Shown: positions 18,456 through 27,800 of the stretch, in pieces | Layout: every line of letters begins with the position of its first letter | How positions within the stretch are numbered: the first letter of the stretch is position 1 | Assembly: GCF_006491595.2 (NCBI RefSeq) | Contig: NZ_VEVQ02000007.1 | Span: 1 to 64,000, forward strand | Source: Flavobacterium jejuense | GTDB lineage: Bacteria; Bacteroidota; Bacteroidia; Flavobacteriales; Flavobacteriaceae | Direction of reading: 5' to 3' | DNA length: 64,000 bases | Made by a program: the position numbers and the translations under genes | The notes under the pieces: model-generated | What the model was told of the DNA's origin: nothing | Database searches by the model: none | Seen by the model: only the letters and a program-made list of their open reading frames with translations

Positions 18456-20051
18456 CTAGTTACTGTCACTTGAAGCATCACTCACTTCTAGTGTTTTGTT
18501 TATTATAAATTCAACACGTCTGTTTTCTGAATCTTGAATTTCTGTACAAACTTGACATTTGTGTAATGGTCTGGATTCTCCATATCCATTATAACCTAAT
18601 CTAGACTTGTCAATTCCTTTTGAAATTAAGTATTCATAAGCGGATTTAGCTCTTTTTTCTGATAAAGCAAGGTTGTATTTTTCAGACCCTTTATTATCTG
18701 TATGCGCGTTGATAACTAGTGTCATGTCTGGTATTTCATTCAATACAGCAACAACTTTGTTTAAAGATAATTGAGATTCTTCTTTAATTGATGATTTGTT
18801 AAAATCAAAGAAAATATTCTCCATAACGATAGCATCATTAATAATTTCTGCCTTTTTCTGCTTCATATTAATAGTTTCGGTAACAAAATTATTTTCTGTT
18901 GAAGCAGTAACCGAATTCACATTTGGTTCGTATCCTTCTTTATCGGCAGTAATTGTGTATGATGTTAAAGGTTCAATAGTTAGTTTTATTTCTCCATTAT
19001 TGCTAGTTTTTGTCTCTTTTATTTTAGTACCAAATTCATCTGTAATAACAACATTAGCATTTGGTAGCTTTACTTTTGAATCGTTCTCAACTACTAAAAT
19101 ATTTAATTGCTGTTCTTTTTGTTGAATGTCAAAACGATATACATCAAAGTTTTCTTTATCGTCTTCTTTGTTTATAGAAATATATCCTTCGTTTTTATTT
19201 ACTAGAATATAAGCTATTTCATCTTTTTTAGTATTTAAACCAGATCCTAGATTTCTTGTGTTGATATAGGTTTCATTTACTATGGAACTTCTAAAAACAT
19301 CATATCCTCCAAAAGTATCATGACCATTTGATGAAAAATAAATGTATTTACCATCAGGAGTTGAGAAAGGATATTTTTCGTCTTTTGATGAGTTCACTTC
19401 TTTACCTAAATTTTTAATATTTTCAATGGTTCCGTCGTCTTTAATATCGGCAACATACATATCATATCCACCAAAACCACCAGGTTTGTTAGATGAGAAA
19501 TAGAGTTTGTTATTGGATTTACTTAGAAAAGGAGTTTCTACAGAATAGTCAGGTTTAGTAATGTTTATTTCAGTAATGTCTTTCCAGTATCCTTGTATTT
19601 CAATATCTAAAACGGCTTTGTATAATTTTAAATTATTTGAATTTTCAGAAGAATGGGTAAAATAGATTGTCTTCTCATCTTCGGAAAATGTCATAGTGCC
19701 CTCATTAAAATCAGAATCTAAAAGTGTTGAAAACTGTAATGGAAATGATAAGTTTCCATTTTTGTCTACATTGGTACAATAAGCATTGTTATTAAATTGG
19801 TTTAAGTCCTCATTAAAAGTAGTTTTAGTGTGCCTTCTCTTTTTGTTAGAAATAATTATAAATTTATCTCTAAAAAATGTAGCACCAATTTCAGATAATT
19901 CAGTATTTATACCTGTATCAGTTAATATGTAATTTAATAATGAACTATTATTTAATGCTGTAAAGTTTTCTGTTCTTGAATCATCAATAAATTGATCTTG
20001 ACTCATTCCTAAAATAGGAATACAAAAAACACATAAAAATAACTTTTTCAT
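18456..20051 (-). CDS. OmpA family lipid/peptidoglycan-anchored protein with PD40 repeats
   Basis: A 531-aa exported protein. After a signal peptide come beta-propeller-type PD40 repeats (the motif IYFSSNGHDTFGGYDVF and relatives, about residues 100-310), a carboxypeptidase-regulatory-like Ig domain (about 320-390) and a C-terminal OmpA domain that binds peptidoglycan, with FDFNKSSIKEES and NAHTDNKGSEKYNLALSE. The domain order resembles PorE, which tethers the type IX system to the cell wall, but several paralogues share it. The usual TPR block of PorE is not seen here. Confidence 0.8.
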   Translation of the reverse strand: MKKLFLCVFCIPILGMSQDQFIDDSRTENFTALNNSSLLNYILTDTGINTELSEIGATFFRDKFIIISNKKRRHTKTTFNEDLNQFNNNAYCTNVDKNGNLSFPLQFSTLLDSDFNEGTMTFSEDEKTIYFTHSSENSNNLKLYKAVLDIEIQGYWKDITEINITKPDYSVETPFLSKSNNKLYFSSNKPGGFGGYDMYVADIKDDGTIENIKNLGKEVNSSKDEKYPFSTPDGKYIYFSSNGHDTFGGYDVFRSSIVNETYINTRNLGSGLNTKKDEIAYILVNKNEGYISINKEDDKENFDVYRFDIQQKEQQLNILVVENDSKVKLPNANVVITDEFGTKIKETKTSNNGEIKLTIEPLTSYTITADKEGYEPNVNSVTASTENNFVTETINMKQKKAEIINDAIVMENIFFDFNKSSIKEESQLSLNKVVAVLNEIPDMTLVINAHTDNKGSEKYNLALSEKRAKSAYEYLISKGIDKSRLGYNGYGESRPLHKCQVCTEIQDSENRRVEFIINKTLEVSDASSDSN

Positions 20052-20238
20052 AATATAGGTTAATTTGACTTAGCAGTTGCAAAGATTAAGTCTAATCATC
20101 CCATAAAAAAAGAATAATCGGTTAATTGTTAAAAAAACTCGTTATAAAGCTATGAATTACAGATTATAAAGTTTAATTTCAGTTAAAATTAGGTTAATAA
20201 TTTAAAAATCAGTTTCTTAACTTTTAAAAAAAAAGAGC

Positions 20239-20382
20239 TTAACAAATAGGAGTATAGTGTATTATTTTTTGTGGTTCTTTAAATTCAATTTGGCATCTTC
20301 TATAAGGACCACATTTGTATCTTTTGGGACCACAAGAAGAAAATAGAATAGAAGTAAAAATTAGTATTGCAATAGTTTTCAT
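20239..20382 (-). CDS. Small Cys-rich lipoprotein (47 aa)
   Basis: Below common size cut-offs. The frame from ATG at 20382 to TAA codes for 47 residues: MKTIAILIFTSILFSSCGPK is a complete lipoprotein signal with the lipobox FSSC, followed by a short basic tail with three more cysteines (KCGPY, RRCQ and the C-terminal PIC). It fills most of the 360-base gap between the OmpA-family and GH3 genes. No family is recognised. The clean lipobox argues that it is real. Confidence 0.6.
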   Translation of the reverse strand: MKTIAILIFTSILFSSCGPKRYKCGPYRRCQIEFKEPQKIIHYTPIC

Positions 20383-20409
20383 AAGCGTTACTTTTAAAGA
20401 TTAATGTTT

Positions 20410-21933
20410 TTATAATTGATAGATCTGGTTTTGCAATAATTCTTCTAAATAAACCCTATCATTAGATAATCTAGGTATTTTATGTTGACCTCCTAATTTG
20501 TCTTTTTCTTTTAACCAATCATAAAATAAATTAGTTCTTGCAATATTAATTACTAACGGATTTAATGTCATGTTATTGTGTCTTTTTGCTTCGTAATCAG
20601 AATTTAAGAGTTGCAAATTGGTATCTAATATTGTGGAAAAGGAGTTTATATCTAATGGTTTTATCTTAAATTCAATAATCCATTCGTGGGCACCTTTTGT
20701 TTTATCTTTCATGAAAATAGGAGCTACAGTATAGTCAGTTACCTCACAATTTAATTCCTGACAAGTTTTGGCAATAGCTTTATCCGTGTTTTCAACCATC
20801 AATTCTTCTCCAAAAACGTTTATATGATGCTTTGTGCGACCAGTAACTACAATTCTGTAGGGATTTATAGAGGTAAATCGAATAGTGTCTCCTATTAAAT
20901 AACGCCACAAACCTGAATTTGTAGAAATCACTAAGGCATAATTTTTAAAAAGTTCTACTTCATGTAATTGTATTGCTTTTTGATCGCTTTTACCAAAGGT
21001 ATCCATTGGAATAAATTCATAAAAAATACCATAATCAAGCATTAGTAGTAATTCATTGGAATCATTTTTATCTTGTATAGCGAAGAAACCTTCAGAAGCA
21101 TTGTAAATTTCATAGTATTTAAAATTGTCTTTTGGGAATAATTTTTTATAAGGTTCTCTATAAGGTTCAAAATTGACACCTCCATGAAAATAGACTTCCG
21201 CATTAGGCCAAATTTCTAATAAATTGTTTTTACCAGTTGCTTCTAACGACTTGTTTAATAATACCATCATCCAGCTAGGTACACCTGCTAAACTAGTAAC
21301 ATTTTCCTGAATAGTTTCATTTATTATAGCTGGTAATTTGGTTTCCCAATCTCCCATTAAAGAAACTTTATTACTAGGTGTAGAACTAAATTCAGCCCAA
21401 ATAGGCATATTGTCAATTAGAATAGCTGATAGATCACCAAAAAAAGTATTATTATCTTCATATAATTGTTTACTTCCTCCTAATCGTAAACTTTTACCAG
21501 TAAATAACTGTGATTCTTCATTGTTATTCAGGTACAAACACAATAAGTCTTTACTGGCTTTGTAGTGGCAAAGATCTAAGGTTTCATTGCTAACAGGTAT
21601 GAATTTGCTTTTTGCGTTTGTGGTTCCACTAGATTTTGCAAACCATTTTATAGGAGTATTCCAAAAAACATTTTGTTCCCCTTTTCTTGTTTGTTCAATT
21701 AGTGGTTCTAAATCTTCGTAAGTTGAAATTGGAATTCTTTCAGAAAAAGCACGATAGTTTTTTATGGTTGAAAAATCATATTTTTTACCTAAATAGGTGT
21801 TTTCTGCCGATTTTACTAAGTTAAAAAGTAGCTCTTCCTGAACTTCATGAGGGTATTTTAAAAACAACTCCATTTGATGAATTCGTTTTTTTAAAATCCA
21901 CGAAGCAATTGAATTTATGATAGGAAATGCCAT
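20410..21933 (-). CDS. GH3 auxin-responsive promoter family protein
   Basis: A 507-aa protein related to plant GH3 acyl-acid amido synthetases. An ATP-binding SSGTTNAKSKFIPVS motif is visible near residue 110, YNASEGFFAIQD near 285, and the C-terminal domain contains VTGRTKHHINVFGEELMVEN. Bacterial GH3 relatives are common in Bacteroidota, where their substrates are unknown. The adenylate-forming chemistry follows from the family; anything beyond that is open. Cytoplasmic. Confidence 0.85.
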   Translation of the reverse strand: MAFPIINSIASWILKKRIHQMELFLKYPHEVQEELLFNLVKSAENTYLGKKYDFSTIKNYRAFSERIPISTYEDLEPLIEQTRKGEQNVFWNTPIKWFAKSSGTTNAKSKFIPVSNETLDLCHYKASKDLLCLYLNNNEESQLFTGKSLRLGGSKQLYEDNNTFFGDLSAILIDNMPIWAEFSSTPSNKVSLMGDWETKLPAIINETIQENVTSLAGVPSWMMVLLNKSLEATGKNNLLEIWPNAEVYFHGGVNFEPYREPYKKLFPKDNFKYYEIYNASEGFFAIQDKNDSNELLLMLDYGIFYEFIPMDTFGKSDQKAIQLHEVELFKNYALVISTNSGLWRYLIGDTIRFTSINPYRIVVTGRTKHHINVFGEELMVENTDKAIAKTCQELNCEVTDYTVAPIFMKDKTKGAHEWIIEFKIKPLDINSFSTILDTNLQLLNSDYEAKRHNNMTLNPLVINIARTNLFYDWLKEKDKLGGQHKIPRLSNDRVYLEELLQNQIYQL

Positions 21934-22032
21934 TTTTAGAATTACAAATTATGAATTATAAAATACGAATGATAACTTTACCAAAAATAACATTTTTTTT
22001 AAATCTAAACTCATTAAAAAATTAAAAAGCAA

Positions 22033-22824
22033 ATGATATATCAAGGTGTACTTCAAAAAATGCAGACTGAATTAGCAAATCCTATTCAATATTACCTGGT
22101 TTTTGAAGATAGCTTTCTAAATGTCAATCAATTATTAGACAAGGAAATAACGATTACATTTCAAGGTTACCAATGTTTGAATTGTGGACAACCTAAAAAG
22201 ATTTTTAGACAAGGATTCTGTTACGATTGTTTTATGAGCAGTCCAGCAGTGGGCGATTGGATTATGAGACCCGAACTGAGTACAGCGCATCTAGATATTG
22301 AAGATAGAGATTTAGAGTATGAAAAAAGAGTGCAATTACAACCTCATATTGTTTATCTCGCTTTATCTAGTGAAGTAAAAGTTGGAGTAACAAGAAAAAC
22401 ACAAGTACCAACAAGATGGATTGATCAAGGAGCAGTTCAAGCTGTTCCAATTGTTGAAGTGCCTAATAGATATTTAGCTGGAATTACAGAGGTTGCCTTA
22501 AAAAATCATTTTGCAGATAAAACAAGTTGGCAGAAAATGCTTAAAAATGACGTTTTGCCGGCAGATTTACAAATAGAAAGAAAAAAAACATTTGATTGGT
22601 TACCCAAAGAGGCTCAACCGTATTTTGCTGAACATGAAAAAATATATGACTTGCAATTCCCCGTTTTGCAATATCCTAAAAAGGTAAGTAGTCTAAATTT
22701 AGATAAAACACCTCTTTATACAGGAAAAGTAATGGGGATTAAAGGACAATATTTAGTATTTGAAGATGGAACGGTTTTTAATATTCGTTCTTACGAAGGA
22801 TATGTTGTAAAAATGAGTGTTTAA
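22033..22824 (+). CDS. DUF2797 domain-containing protein
   Basis: A 263-aa protein with a CX2C...CX2C zinc site (CLNCGQPKKIFRQGFCYDC, about residues 49-67) and the conserved KVGVTRKTQVPTRWIDQGA segment, which defines DUF2797. That segment resembles a GIY-YIG-type fold. Function is unknown. Its stop overlaps the stop of the convergent neighbour by 4 bases. Confidence 0.85.
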   Translation: MIYQGVLQKMQTELANPIQYYLVFEDSFLNVNQLLDKEITITFQGYQCLNCGQPKKIFRQGFCYDCFMSSPAVGDWIMRPELSTAHLDIEDRDLEYEKRVQLQPHIVYLALSSEVKVGVTRKTQVPTRWIDQGAVQAVPIVEVPNRYLAGITEVALKNHFADKTSWQKMLKNDVLPADLQIERKKTFDWLPKEAQPYFAEHEKIYDLQFPVLQYPKKVSSLNLDKTPLYTGKVMGIKGQYLVFEDGTVFNIRSYEGYVVKMSV

Positions 22825-23120
22825 AAGTTAAAGCTACTATTTGAAAACATTTGTGCTATTTCATATAAATTAAATAATGAGTAAATTCCAGCAAATACTA
22901 ATGCTAAAAGTTGTTTGTCTTTATCTTTTATAGTGTAAGCAATCGCAAAAGGAATACATATCCATAGTAAAGTTAGAACACTATTTACAATTGGAAACCA
23001 ATAGAATTCATAATATGAGGTAAATACTTTAGGGATTATAAACCAAAATAATCTTGAAAAAAGCATCCATGCTACTACAAGTAGTAATACAATATCTGAG
23101 TTGTTTTTTTGGTGTTCCAT
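22821..23120 (-). CDS. Small membrane protein, function unknown
   Basis: A 99-aa protein with three hydrophobic segments (about residues 10-30, 42-62 and 70-88) separated by charged loops (IKDKDKQ). No family recognised. It is convergent with the DUF2797 gene and overlaps it by 4 bases, so the two messages end within each other. Confidence 0.6.
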   Translation of the reverse strand: MEHQKNNSDIVLLLVVAWMLFSRLFWFIIPKVFTSYYEFYWFPIVNSVLTLLWICIPFAIAYTIKDKDKQLLALVFAGIYSLFNLYEIAQMFSNSSFNF

Positions 23121-23244
23121 AATTTATTTTTCAAAGTGTATGTTCAAATATACAGTTAAAAATTAAAAAGCCTATTTCAAATAAAGAAAATGCTACTTTT
23201 TAAAATAAAACACATTTCTTATTTGGATTAAATATAAATAATTT

Positions 23245-23274
23245 TTGTGATTTCAATATAAGTCCTTATTTTTG
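23245..23274 (+). promoter_or_regulatory. Promoter for the 122-aa hypothetical gene
   Basis: TTG at 23245-23247, a 19-base spacer and TATTTTTG at 23267-23274 fit the flavobacterial promoter. The gene starts 20 bases downstream. Confidence 0.65.
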
Positions 23275-23294
23275 CAGTAAATATTTTGTGATTT

Positions 23295-23663
23295 ATGGCT
23301 GTTAACAATAATTTTAAAAATGACATTTTGTTTGAAAGCAAAAATGGATATAGTTATCAATGTGATAAAACGAATAGTATCATTATTAATTTTAGTGGGA
23401 TAACTTCAAAATATAAAGTTCAAGATTTTTTAATTTTTCAGAGAAAAGTGAATAGTGTTGATATTCTAGACATGCTATATGATTTATCTGATAAATGTGA
23501 TTTTAAATTAATTGAAACTACCCAAAAGAAATTTTCAAGAAATCTTACAATCTGTGAGATCGTGCAACTTAGAGAGCTATTAAATGGAACTAAATTTGCA
23601 TTAGTACTTAATTCTATGCTTAATGAAGTATTAAGCGATGTAGCCGTTTCTTATTTAGATTAA
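23295..23663 (+). CDS. Conserved-looking hypothetical protein (122 aa)
   Basis: A soluble 122-aa protein without signal peptide. The middle has a KVQDFLIFQRKVNSVDILDML segment and the end is helical (REL..TKFALVLNSMLNEVL). A good promoter directly upstream and normal codon use indicate a real gene. No function can be assigned. Its neighbour is a ferritin-like gene in the same orientation 76 bases on. Confidence 0.65.
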   Translation: MAVNNNFKNDILFESKNGYSYQCDKTNSIIINFSGITSKYKVQDFLIFQRKVNSVDILDMLYDLSDKCDFKLIETTQKKFSRNLTICEIVQLRELLNGTKFALVLNSMLNEVLSDVAVSYLD

Positions 23664-23739
23664 ATTCAAATTTATACTCGTTTTATTAAAGTCAGATTTA
23701 TTTCAGTAAATTTATGTTGAAATTAAAAAATGAGGGAAA

Positions 23740-24261
23740 ATGAAAGATTTATTAAGAAGAAACACTGCTTTGAATGAAGGAGTTGAAAAGTTATTAAACC
23801 TACAATCAAAAATAGAGTGTGATGCTTCTACAAAATATTTAGCAATGGCAGCATGGTTAGATAGAAATGGCTATGTGGAAACTGCTGAATATATGTACAA
23901 GCAATCCGAAGAAGAACGTGAACATTTCCTTAAAGTTTTTAAGTATATTACAGAAATGGGAGGAATTGCAATAACTCCAGACGTATCAAAAGTGCAACAA
24001 GAATTTGAATCATTTAGAGATGTTTTTGAAATTGCTTTACAAAATGAAATTACTGTAACTAATGCAGTAAATAAAGTAATTGCAAAGTGCAGATTAGAAA
24101 ATGATTACGCTACTGAAGAATTTATGATGTGGTATGTTAAAGAGCAACGAGAAGAAGAAAAGAACGCACGCAGAGCATTAGAACTTTTTGATTTAATTGA
24201 TGAAGATTCAGCCTGTGGTAAATTTGAATTAGACAAACAAATTGCAAAAATCGGAGTTTAA
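23740..24261 (+). CDS. Ferritin-like non-heme iron storage protein
   Basis: A 173-aa four-helix protein. The first helix carries E27 in NLQSKIECDASTKYLAMAAW, and EEEREHFLKVFKYI supplies the E-x-x-H pair of the ferroxidase centre. Further acidic residues (QNEITVTNAVNKVI) match ferritin helix C. Ferritins oxidise Fe(II) and store it as a mineral core. The ~170-residue size is normal. A strong bidirectional terminator follows. Confidence 0.85.
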   Translation: MKDLLRRNTALNEGVEKLLNLQSKIECDASTKYLAMAAWLDRNGYVETAEYMYKQSEEEREHFLKVFKYITEMGGIAITPDVSKVQQEFESFRDVFEIALQNEITVTNAVNKVIAKCRLENDYATEEFMMWYVKEQREEEKNARRALELFDLIDEDSACGKFELDKQIAKIGV

Positions 24262-24278
24262 ATGAAAAATAAAAAAAA

Positions 24279-24311
24279 GAGCCCTTTGTGAAATTAAATT
24301 ACAAAGGGCTC
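24279..24311. terminator. Bidirectional terminator between ferritin and ferredoxin genes
   Basis: GAGCCCTTTGT (24279-24289) pairs with ACAAAGGGCTC (24301-24311). It has A residues on the left and T residues on the right, so it can end both convergent transcripts. Confidence 0.9.
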
Positions 24312-24315
24312 TTTT

Positions 24316-24573
24316 TTATGAAATTAATTTAGCCATTATAGTTTTTGCTAGTTCTAAATCAACTTTATCAAACCATTTGTTTTCGGATTGACAATATAGA
24401 ATAGGAGCATTTTTACAACGATCAGAACACTCCATTTTAAAAATTTCAATTTCTTTTTTCAAATGATTTTCTTTTATTGTTGTTTTAAAATACTTTTTTA
24501 TTTCCTTGTGCTTACCACATTTACTTCCATCGCACATAAATAAAGCTTTTGAAGGAAATTCAATCTTGCTCAT
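24316..24573 (-). CDS. Thioredoxin-like (2Fe-2S) ferredoxin domain protein
   Basis: An 85-aa protein with two cysteine pairs, CDGSKC near residue 14 and CSDRCK near 50, the spacing of the thioredoxin-like 2Fe-2S ferredoxin fold (as in Shethna-type proteins and the NuoE C-terminus). Likely an electron carrier in the cytoplasm. The partner is not evident from neighbours. Confidence 0.8.
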   Translation of the reverse strand: MSKIEFPSKALFMCDGSKCGKHKEIKKYFKTTIKENHLKKEIEIFKMECSDRCKNAPILYCQSENKWFDKVDLELAKTIMAKLIS

Positions 24574-24681
24574 AGATATAAATTTAGTTAATTACTCTTT
24601 TTTAAAATCGCATCATTGGAATATCAATCAGTATTAAATTCAGTTTTTTTAAAACTTTATTGATTTATTTTTTCATCCTAT

Positions 24682-24969
24682 TTAGGAAAAATTTTCAACT
24701 TCGTTACAATAAAGCATTCTACTAGATCTTGGTTTTGAATCTTCTAAAGTATGTTTCGCAATATGTCCGTTGGAAGTATCATTTCCTCTAACTTCGTTGG
24801 CTTCTCTGTTAAAACATTTAGTTTATTGTCTAGAAAAAGTCCTTCAAAAGCAATGCATGGTTCAGAAATGTATTCTAATTCGCATATTGCTATTCACTTC
24901 TTTTTTGGTATCACAAGAATTAATAATTAAAATAAAAATTGCAACTAAAAAAAGGAGTTGTATTTTCAT
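24682..24969 (-). pseudogene. Decayed small lipoprotein gene
   Basis: The 500-base gap between the ferredoxin and asmA genes holds a broken minus-strand gene. From ATG at 24969 there is a lipoprotein signal with lipobox INSC and 35 codons before a TGA. A second frame then carries EYISEPCIAFEGLFLDNKL, and the first frame resumes with NREANEVRGNDTSNGHIAKH and runs to a TAA at 24682. Together they make about 94 codons that look like one lipoprotein cut by two compensating frameshifts. It could be a sequencing error rather than decay. No homologue is recognised. Confidence 0.45.
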
Positions 24970-25019
24970 AATAATAAAAATTATTGTTTCCTGTTTATTT
25001 GCTATTCCAAATATAAAAA

Positions 25020-25053
25020 ACAAATCCCTATTTCAATAAAAAAAGGGATTTGT
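25020..25053 (-). terminator. Terminator of the asmA gene
   Basis: ACAAATCCCT (25020-25029) pairs with AGGGATTTGT (25044-25053). On the minus strand it follows the asmA stop and ends in T residues. Confidence 0.75.
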
Positions 25054-25071
25054 AATTATAGTTTGTATAAA

Positions 25072-27702
25072 TTATTCTTTCTTTTTCTTATTGCCAAATA
25101 ATCCTTTTATAGCATCACTAGCCTTATCTTTAACTGTATTTTTTACGTCTTCTTTTGTAGGTGTAGTTTTAGTAGAGTCGGTAGCAGCTGCTGTGTTGTC
25201 TTTATTGCCGTTGAATAAGTTGGTTAATGCACTTGTACCTTCACCTATTAATTTTTCCTTTTGCATTTTTACAATTTGCGAAGCTAAATTAGTTGTAGCT
25301 TGTGTCAAATCGGTTTTAATGTTTGGATTACTAAAGTTCCCAGTTAAGTTAGCTGTTACAGGGACACTTTCAATTTTTTGTTGGTCTGCAGGAGTTAACT
25401 TAGTCAATAAACTAGTAACTTCTTTCCCTAAATATTTAGCTGGAACATCAAATTTTACATCATAATTCATAGATTGATCAAAACCATGTGTTCCACCTAC
25501 AGTCATGTTTATATCTTGATAGGTTAAATTCATAGGTTTTAAAGCCACTTTCCCGTCTTTGAAAGATAAAGAAGCTTTTAAATCATTTAAATTTAATTTG
25601 TTAATATCTAAAAACTTTACATTAGAGCTTAAAGCGGTTAATAGAGTGGAGTTTTTCTCATTTACGGTTGGAGACAATAATTGACCTGCTAAATCACCAG
25701 AAATCGTTTTTAAATTGGGTGTCATATCATCTGTTAAATCTCCAGACAATTTAATAGTAGAATTTAATTTACCATTAATAATATTGGCAATAGGAGCTAT
25801 ACTTTTTAGCATTTCTAATTGTGAAAATGACTCAGCAATATTAACAGCATTTAATCCTAAATTCATATCAAACTTAGGCTTATTTCCTTTTGTTGAAACA
25901 CTACCTGTTAAGCCGATGCTTCCACCGAAAACATCCATTTTCAAATCACTTAAAGTTATTGCTTCATCTTTGACGGCAAGGCTTCCACTTACATTTTTTA
26001 AATCTAAATTATCATACACAACGGTTCCAGCTTTTGCAGTTATACTACAATCTAAGAAAGAAGGTATTTTAACAGCTTCTGTTGTGGTTTTCTTACCATC
26101 ATCCGAAGTGGTTGTTGTAGGAGCCATAAAATCAGAAACAACTAAACGGGAAGCGTTCATGTCAAATTTTCCTTTTAGGACTTGTTTTTTAAACAAAAAA
26201 CCATACAAATTATCTAATCCACCGCTAACTTGAATGTCAGACGAACCAGTTTTAGCATCAAATTCATTCAATCGAATTTGATTTGGATTGAATGTAATCG
26301 AAGTTTTATTGATTTCAAAAGGTTTTGCCATTTCAGGACCTTCATATTTGAATCCTGTTAATGAAACGTTTCCTGCATTTTGAATATTTTGATACTGACT
26401 CGTTTCAACTGATTTCATATCAAATTTAGTGGTAACATCTGCTTTTAAAATACCTGTTAAAGGTTTGTCTAGTTGAACAGGGTAAGCTTTAGTAACATTA
26501 GCTAAATTAATAGTACCTTTCAATGCAGCATCTATAAGAGGATTTACGGTTAAGTTTTTAACAGTGGCTTTTGCATTAAAGACATCTTGATCTATGGAAA
26601 AAGATAAATTGTCTAAATTTACATAAGTGTCATTCATTAAGCCAGTTTCATTTACTATATGTGTGTCAATACTAATATTTCTAACCGATTTTGGTAAATC
26701 AGGGTATTGGAAAGAAGCATTATTAGAAGCTAATTCTATATTGAATTTAGGAATAGTAGTTTCAGTAAGTTTACCGTCTACTTTTCCAGAAACTCTAAAT
26801 TCTCCAGTTGTTTTTACTTGGCTAATATTTCCAGCATAGGCTTCTGGAATTAGTCCTAAGAAATTTTTAAAATCAGACGTAGGTGTTTTAAAGGTTAAGC
26901 TATAAAGTTGACCTTCTTCTAACATTTGAATAAAGCCATTAAACTCTAATGGTAATTGATTGATTAAAGCCTTATTGTCTTTAAAATCATATTTACTTTT
27001 GTCCAAGTCTATTCCTAAAACAGCATCTAGTGATAGGGCAACATTCTTCATGAAATTTGTATTGTCCATGTTAAAAGATACTTTTGCAGTAGTTTTGGTA
27101 TCTAAATCTAATTTTTGTTGGGCAAAATTACCTTTTCCTTCATGATTGATACTATCTAAAACCATTTTCATATTAGAAGCTTCATCAAGAAAAGTAAAAC
27201 GCATATTTTTAATGGCATATTCTTGAATATTCAAAGCAAAAGGCTTGCTCTCTTCTTTTGAAGCGTCCTCTTCTTCTTGGTTTTTTAAAGCAATATCAAA
27301 ATTACCTAAACCCTCTTTATTGAAAATAACATTGACAATAGCATTAGTGCTACTAAATGACTTCAAACTCATTGCTTCATCATCTCCTTTGAACAATTCT
27401 TTAATGCTCATCTTTAGGTTCATTTCTCCAGAATAAAACAAAGTGTCTCCTTCAAATGGAGCTTTATTTATAATGCTTAGTTTATCTATGGTAACATTTG
27501 CATTTGGAAAATTTTTAAACAAACTTAAATCCACGTCTTCAAAAGCAACTTTAGCATCTACATTTTCATTGATTGATTTTAAAACCAAAGCTTTAATTTT
27601 GTCTTTAAAAATAAAAGGTGCAGCTGCTAAGGCAACTACAAATACGAGAAGAAATATCGCTACTATTTTTAGTACTTTCTTGAATGTAAACTTTTTAGCC
27701 AT
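25072..27702 (-). CDS. AsmA family protein
   Basis: An 876-aa inner-membrane-anchored periplasmic protein. One N-terminal transmembrane helix (about residues 10-30) is followed by a long repetitive beta domain with the AsmA N-terminal pattern (VDLSLFKNFPNANVTIDKLSI) and the C-terminal AsmA_2 region near residues 560-800. The C-terminus is low-complexity, Lys/Thr/Asp-rich. AsmA-like proteins bridge the periplasm and move phospholipids to the outer membrane or support its assembly; which role applies here is inferred only from the family. Confidence 0.85.
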   Translation of the reverse strand: MAKKFTFKKVLKIVAIFLLVFVVALAAAPFIFKDKIKALVLKSINENVDAKVAFEDVDLSLFKNFPNANVTIDKLSIINKAPFEGDTLFYSGEMNLKMSIKELFKGDDEAMSLKSFSSTNAIVNVIFNKEGLGNFDIALKNQEEEDASKEESKPFALNIQEYAIKNMRFTFLDEASNMKMVLDSINHEGKGNFAQQKLDLDTKTTAKVSFNMDNTNFMKNVALSLDAVLGIDLDKSKYDFKDNKALINQLPLEFNGFIQMLEEGQLYSLTFKTPTSDFKNFLGLIPEAYAGNISQVKTTGEFRVSGKVDGKLTETTIPKFNIELASNNASFQYPDLPKSVRNISIDTHIVNETGLMNDTYVNLDNLSFSIDQDVFNAKATVKNLTVNPLIDAALKGTINLANVTKAYPVQLDKPLTGILKADVTTKFDMKSVETSQYQNIQNAGNVSLTGFKYEGPEMAKPFEINKTSITFNPNQIRLNEFDAKTGSSDIQVSGGLDNLYGFLFKKQVLKGKFDMNASRLVVSDFMAPTTTTSDDGKKTTTEAVKIPSFLDCSITAKAGTVVYDNLDLKNVSGSLAVKDEAITLSDLKMDVFGGSIGLTGSVSTKGNKPKFDMNLGLNAVNIAESFSQLEMLKSIAPIANIINGKLNSTIKLSGDLTDDMTPNLKTISGDLAGQLLSPTVNEKNSTLLTALSSNVKFLDINKLNLNDLKASLSFKDGKVALKPMNLTYQDINMTVGGTHGFDQSMNYDVKFDVPAKYLGKEVTSLLTKLTPADQQKIESVPVTANLTGNFSNPNIKTDLTQATTNLASQIVKMQKEKLIGEGTSALTNLFNGNKDNTAAATDSTKTTPTKEDVKNTVKDKASDAIKGLFGNKKKKE

Positions 27703-27800
27703 AGTGATTGAATTTTGGAAATTATAGATTTGTTTACAAATGTACTACCAAAATGAAAAAGAATGTATTAAGATTCTGATAATTTTTTATATAATTTCAA

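Noticed and set aside
25091..27727. Several plus-strand frames opposite the asmA gene
   Set aside because: Antisense shadows of a long low-GC gene. None has a signal, domain or promoter.
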